From the NCBI GenBank assembly GCA_964200075.2, contig CAXNAA020000235.1, positions 1 through 23,976 of the forward strand: a stretch of DNA of 23,976 bases, read 5' to 3'. A program made the translations under genes and the position numbers. This DNA comes from Sphacelaria rigidula (taxonomy: Eukaryota > Phaeophyceae > Sphacelariales). Positions within the stretch are counted from its first letter, which is position 1. Each line of letters begins with the position of its first letter. Below are positions 11,501 to 17,500 of this stretch, in pieces. Under the pieces are notes generated by a model. That model saw only the letters and a list, made by a program, of their open reading frames with translations. It was not told the origin of the DNA and ran no database searches.

Positions 11501-14500
11501 CGTCGGGCCCGTCCAACTACTCGGAGTGCTCCTTACCTAACCGCCAGGGGCTACCATGACGTTAATGGGACGGTGTTATATCGTGACCACCAACCCATCC
11601 CGGATGAAGACAACCCGACCTAACCCTGACCCTGACTCTAACTGTAACCCCAATTTTGATTGATTGATTGTCGCACTTTAACCGACCCCCCCAGGGATCC
11701 AGCGGTGGCGACATGATAGAGGTACCCGAGAGTAAACAAGATTAAAAGACTCGCTAAAGAAAAGAAAAAAAACAGGAGAGGTAGAACACAACGACATGGT
11801 ACAAAAAGACATGAAAAGGGAAATTAATCAATAAAATGAAGAGGAAAGAAAAGAAATGGCGGGCCTTTGCCACATGGCTTCGGCAGAAAAGGTCTTGCGC
11901 AGCACCATACTCTTACCCAGTCGTAAAACGAAAGCCCGTATAAAAGGAAGAGATTGCGGCTCATCTACTACGACCGCTCTATTTAGGGTATGAAACCTCT
12001 CATCCACGAACGAACACAATGAAGTGGTCGCCCCGGTGGCTCAGCTGGTAACCTCGAAACCCTCTGGCGGTTGGGTCGTGGGTAAAATCTCAGAAAGATC
12101 TGGGATTTTTTCTCACACCATGCCCAAGAGTGGAGAGCGACTATGTCGTGAGTGCACAAAATTCGACTTAGCGGTCGACGAGGGAAAAAGGGACTGCGGA
12201 ACACCTCTCGCGATAAAAAATGAAAGGCAAGAACCGCAGAAGGATGGTGGGATACTAGAAAACAAACAAGAAGGAAATAACTCGTGTGTTGACCTTCCTC
12301 CTATGTGACCCCGGCTGGTGAGCCCACATAAACCGAAAGGTGTGGACCGGCGTCCAGAATAGATGGGACGACAACACAATAAAGCGAGGTACCACACTGC
12401 TCTGGCATACACCATACACGGGCAGGAAAAAAACACATGCATAGAGATAAAAATGTGGAAAATATGGGGAAAAGGAAGAACAGAGAAGAAGACTATGGAA
12501 GTGGTGAAGCCCAAGGGAATTCAGGGCAGCAAGGTAGACACAGGCACACACAAGAGGGCACCGCAAAGCTACCGATCAAGGACACAATCAACAATCGATA
12601 TGAGCAGACAGGATTCTTCGATTGGCGGCCCTCGACGTAGCAGCCTCTCGTTTGTGACGGAGGTCTGATTCTCGTTTGTCCTCCCGTCACCACGTGTGCT
12701 CAAACTCTTCCGCTCTTTTTTCGACTCCAATATGCCTTGCCCATGTTCTTCGCCGCAGTGACCCAATCGTATGCATCGTTGACTTTTATACTGAAGACGA
12801 ACCATTTCCGTCGTACTCCCTTGTGCGGAACAGCCCCTAGTGCACGTAGGTTCTCCTAGAGGTTTTACTCCGATCGCTTGGGGGAGCGGCTAGCCTCCTT
12901 GGGCCCTCGTGCGGTTAATCGTCCGTTCATGACGCGTTTAGGAAGGTGTACTTAAGCAGGCCGTGAACCCTCCGGCATGGGCGGACCCACACTAGAGACA
13001 GTCACAGTTCGAAGGGAGGTGTTGTAACTTCCCCCGTCCTGAGCCAATAAGGTGTATAGTCATGTACTTTCTGTGTCAGCCATATTGGTGGCGGTTTCGG
13101 CAGTCTGCTGGCACTCGGAGCTAACCATATATATGAGCAGTCAACACGTGGTGTTCGTATACGAGCTGGGCCAGCCTAAAAACGGATTGAAGCTCTAAAA
13201 GCAATATCTCTTCGACTCAGACGAGTTGGGCCGTGATCCGCATATCGTATTAATCGTCCAATCAAGGGAAAGGTGCAAATCTGCTCAAAAGTTTGGGCCC
13301 ATATTTTCTTGTTGATTAAACCCCATGTCTAGTAATTCCTATACCTAAGTGAGATAACGCCAATACCTTGCCAGTACTAAAATCTCTATGAAACTCCCGA
13401 TTGATGCATTTAGTGGATGGCGACGAATTTTGGTGTGGAGAACCACAAAAGAGTGCCGAGTAAAAAAAAAAGGGGCCTTCATTTTTTTATTTACATAGAG
13501 GTTAAAGCGTTTTTGTGAAAAAATCGTCTTCACCATAGTAGAACGCCCTAAACCAGTGAAAAAAATTGACAAAAATCAACCTGACCCCTTCTTTTTTGTA
13601 GAATATGCCTTAGAGAGCGCCCATACTAAATTTCAATACACGAAAACCAAACGTGGGCGGGTGAGTGGCCTGCAAAATACTGTTCCGAATTTCTACCGGC
13701 CCGATTTTTGATAGGCCCATGCTCTTTTATACATTTAGAGTTGGATCCTGAAATTTGGCATGGACAGTGCGTAGGGCATGAAAAACACGCTACTGAAGTG
13801 CCAAAAGTGTTTTTTTTTAGTTGAGGGTAGTAATCGGTTTTCAGGTATCAGTAAAATGACCCCAACTCATGAAAAAAAAAAACACTTTTGGTACTTCAGT
13901 ATTTTTTTTTTTAATGCCCTATGCACTGTCCATACCAAATTTCAGGGTCCAACTCTAAATGTATAATAGAGTATGGGCCTGCAAACTTCAAATCCGCCTA
14001 TCGGCTGGTCCAGCTCGTAGGGGAAACGGGATATTTTTATTTAGCGCTAGAGGGGGGTGGTGTACAAGGCACCCCGGAGATACGGATCCGGTGCCAAAGA
14101 TATCCGAATGTCGATCACAGGTAGGTGTAGTTAAGGTGCGCCGGTACACTGTGTGTCAGTGATGTACTGTACTCTCTAGCCCAACATTGTGGACTCTATT
14201 CTTCTCTTCTCTTTTTTGCTTGTATAGAGCCTTTTTTTCCCCAAGCACTGCTGCAGGGACCGGCCTTTTTGAGAGTGCCAGCGGTATTTCGTGATTTGTG
14301 TTGCCGCGGTAGCTTGGCTGGACAAGAAGAATCGTAGCAGCGCCATTGCGTGTTGCACCCCCCGTGAAAGTCAACGGACGAAGGTTTGTTTTTTGCTTGA
14401 TTTCTCTTGTTTGTACCGGTTCGGTTTTGTGTCAGGTTCGACCATTTTACAACCCATCCTCGGGGTGGTGGATTACGGACGCATCCAAGGCTGGCTACCA

Positions 14501-17500
14501 CTTGCTCAGGAAGCCAGCCAATGATACCATCGCACAAGGTAAGTATCCAGGCTGCACGATGCCACTCATCTTCCTGATTTCCGGGGTATTGACTTGACGC
14601 CTTGCACTGGAAGCACTCTGTGCGGCTCGTCACTGTCAGTATTGCAGTGTCGTAGAGTTTGCGACGATACCACTTGTCTTACTCGCAGCTGTCTTTTTCG
14701 AACTTTTTTTGTTGTTTCGCTTGTTGACAGCTCTGGGGGAACATCTGGCGCAAGCGGTGGAAGATGTGGGGAGGGGGCGGGTGTTACACATAGCACACAG
14801 CGGCGGCGCACTGATCACCTACCTTGCCGCTCAAAACCATCTCACCCGCGGGTTAGTATTGCGTTGTTGGGTATCAATCGGCGCCGTATCGATGTCATCG
14901 TTTGCCGTGTTTGTTTTTGCACAAGATTCGGCACTCGTAACAGCGACGATGTATGATGAAAACTCATAATTTCAGCATGTGACTTGACGACTTTGTCCCA
15001 TGTTTCCTTTTTTTATTTTTTGCCTCATGTGTTTTGGTCTCTTCCGGTCACACGCACGAGCAAGGAAAGTCCCTTCCAAGTAATTTCCACCTCTATCCAC
15101 GCACAGCTTGGCTTGGAACTCCAGCGTACAGTAGAGGCTGGTGATTGAAAATTTTGGCTCGATCGATATGTAGCGTGTTTGCGGTACGTTTGCCGCTACC
15201 GTAGCGCAAGCGGCGGGATTCGATTGTGTACTTCTACATACCGCATTGTCCGTGTATTATTTCCTGCTCGGTTTGCTGCGTGCGGTTAACCCTAACGGCA
15301 CAGCCAACGAGACAAGATAGACGTGCTCACGTTTGGCGGCGCCAGGAGCATCACGCGCAAATACTTCCCTGGGCGTGTCGGTGAGCGTGTTGTCTCTACG
15401 GGACCTTGGTGACAGCGACACAGATTTTTTATCGTCCTCTGGTATCGACCTCTTGTCCGGGTTCAGTGATCTGGCAGTCATAGGTCCGTGGTCAAAATAC
15501 GTGAAGGTTTTCGCAGCCTTGATCTGTCGCCTGACGCACGGAAAGGTCCGCAGCTGTGAGCTAACCCGCATGAAGTGTATCTATCCTCTTATCCAATACT
15601 GCCGTTTCTTGCTGTCCGTTTTTTTCAGTGAACTACTACGCGAGAAACGATCCGTTGGTGAGGCTTGATAGGCGAGCGGCGGAACTCATGAAGCTCACCA
15701 ACAACACCACGTTACAATCGGTCAGTTGATCACTACTGCTCAGCACTGCACTTTTTTTAATCGAGGTCTGCTCTTTTCATCTGACCCATGACGTCGCTTT
15801 CGCTGGCAATGGTGGTTACAAAAATAGAAAAATCGTGTTTCTGTGGCTTTTCGCTGAAACAGTCATCCTCCATTGCCTACAGAACACATTATCATGGCCC
15901 GTTCGTGACAATAGCTCCGGATCACCATGCCTTCCCCCCCCCCCTCCAACGCTGAGACCTCTTTTCGCTCCACTGGACTCATCTGCACCGCTTCTTGTAC
16001 AGAGCACAAGTTCATCTCACCTGGTAAGTATCTCCGCTCTTGCAGTGTTGAGTGTGCCCAGTACTTCTTCGATGAGCTCAACTTCACGTTAGCGCGTTGT
16101 ACACTCCGCTTGTTCTCCACCTGTCTTCAAAAGGGTGCTCGGTGAGCGCAAATTTCCATCTCCATTTCTATTTTCTCCGTCACTGCTGGATCTTTCCACA
16201 GCAATCTATTCTCAACTAGTTTTTGCATAATGCCAACTCGTCTCCCGCACTCACGTTCCGTGTTCGGCACTACATCACTGCCCCAACAGGTTTCCGATAA
16301 ACACGAATCGGTCTTCGTGTTTCTCGAGGGGCGAGCTAGGCAGTTCGTACTCGATCACTCCCTGGAGGGTCCTACCTACCAGCACGCTTTGAAGAAAGAA
16401 GCCCGAGGTTTGTATTTCTTTGTTGGAGACGCCGATGCTTACACCGCGGTTGTACACGGTCATGCTCCTGCGACCATTTTTGTCGCTTGCATGCTTTTGG
16501 CTTTTGATCACTGCTCGTTCTTGTACGTGTGTGACGAAACTATTTTCTTGCCTGGTGCGGACACTTTCGTTTTTCCGAGGGAAAAAGAGCGGCCTCTCCA
16601 GTGATGCACTGTATTTGCTAAGTTTGGTTGCCGCGCTCGCCGTCTTTTATTGTTCTAAAACAACATGTTGGTATTTCTCCGGGCGAGTCGCTGTCTACTT
16701 GAGCAACATCGACCATCTTGACACAATCTTCACCTTTCTTTGCGTCGTTCTTTGTTCAACTTTGCACCTTCACCCTCCCCCCTTCCACCTTGGCAGCTTT
16801 CCGGAGGGCTCACTTCGGCCCGCTGTCTCCGCTGTCGTGGGACTACGACACATCCCTGGTACGATTAGCTCGCAAGAGGTTCGCGCAGGTGTCTGGTGTC
16901 CACGGGTTCTTCTCCACAGACTACTGGAACCTCCGTTCGTGGCAGGAATCGCTGACACGACACACCGGCCTCTCTAGCCATTTCGGCATGAAGGTATATA
17001 TTAATTTACGGGGTGTAAACGTTTGTGTATGCGTGTGTATTCTTTTTAGGAGTGGGCGGTGTTTCGCTGCGTGACAGGCGTTGGGGATCGAAACCGTTTG
17101 ACCGCCGATGTCACGTGTGTGTGTGTGTGTTCGTCCATATATAATCTGTTATTGGGCGCTCACGTTGTGACAGGTTGGGGCTGTCACGTATGACAAACTA
17201 TTATTGTCAAAGGCCACAGTTGTGCGACAGCTCCTGGTTGGTTGTGGGTTGCTCATGGTGCATGTGAAAGGGACAAGCTGAACGCTTCCCTGATTGACGC
17301 TCCCGTGCGTTTGCAGGATCTGCGGCAGGCGTCTGTTGATGGGCACGACAGGCAGCCCGCTATGGGTGCACAAGCGGCCGGGACGCTGAAGGAGAGCTCA
17401 TGGCTCTCGTCACGCCGGGGTTGGCCATGGGAAAGGGGAACTGACGAACAGACGAACACGGACGGCGCCCACAGCTTGGCGGTGGTAGCACAAGGCGAGG

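Larger units (their letters stand above)
8507..14435 (+). other. large first intron of the hydrolase gene (5,929 bp)
   Basis: Donor GAG|GTACGA and acceptor TTTTGTGTCAG|GTT join FGHE to VRPFYNPSSGWW in phase 0, as expected for one domain. Inside are the second 200-bp repeat, telomere-like tracts, a SINE-like copy, a purine-rich tract and the first foldback element. About 8810-9950 and 12400-13150 show nothing I can identify. A 5' gene fragment separate from the exons after 14436 cannot be fully excluded without transcripts. Confidence 0.6.

Noticed and set aside
12030-12090. A functional tRNA gene
   Set aside because: The acceptor start and A box fit, but the D stem, anticodon arm and T arm cannot be paired. 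The flanks are shared with other copies of a repeat, so a SINE head is the better reading.
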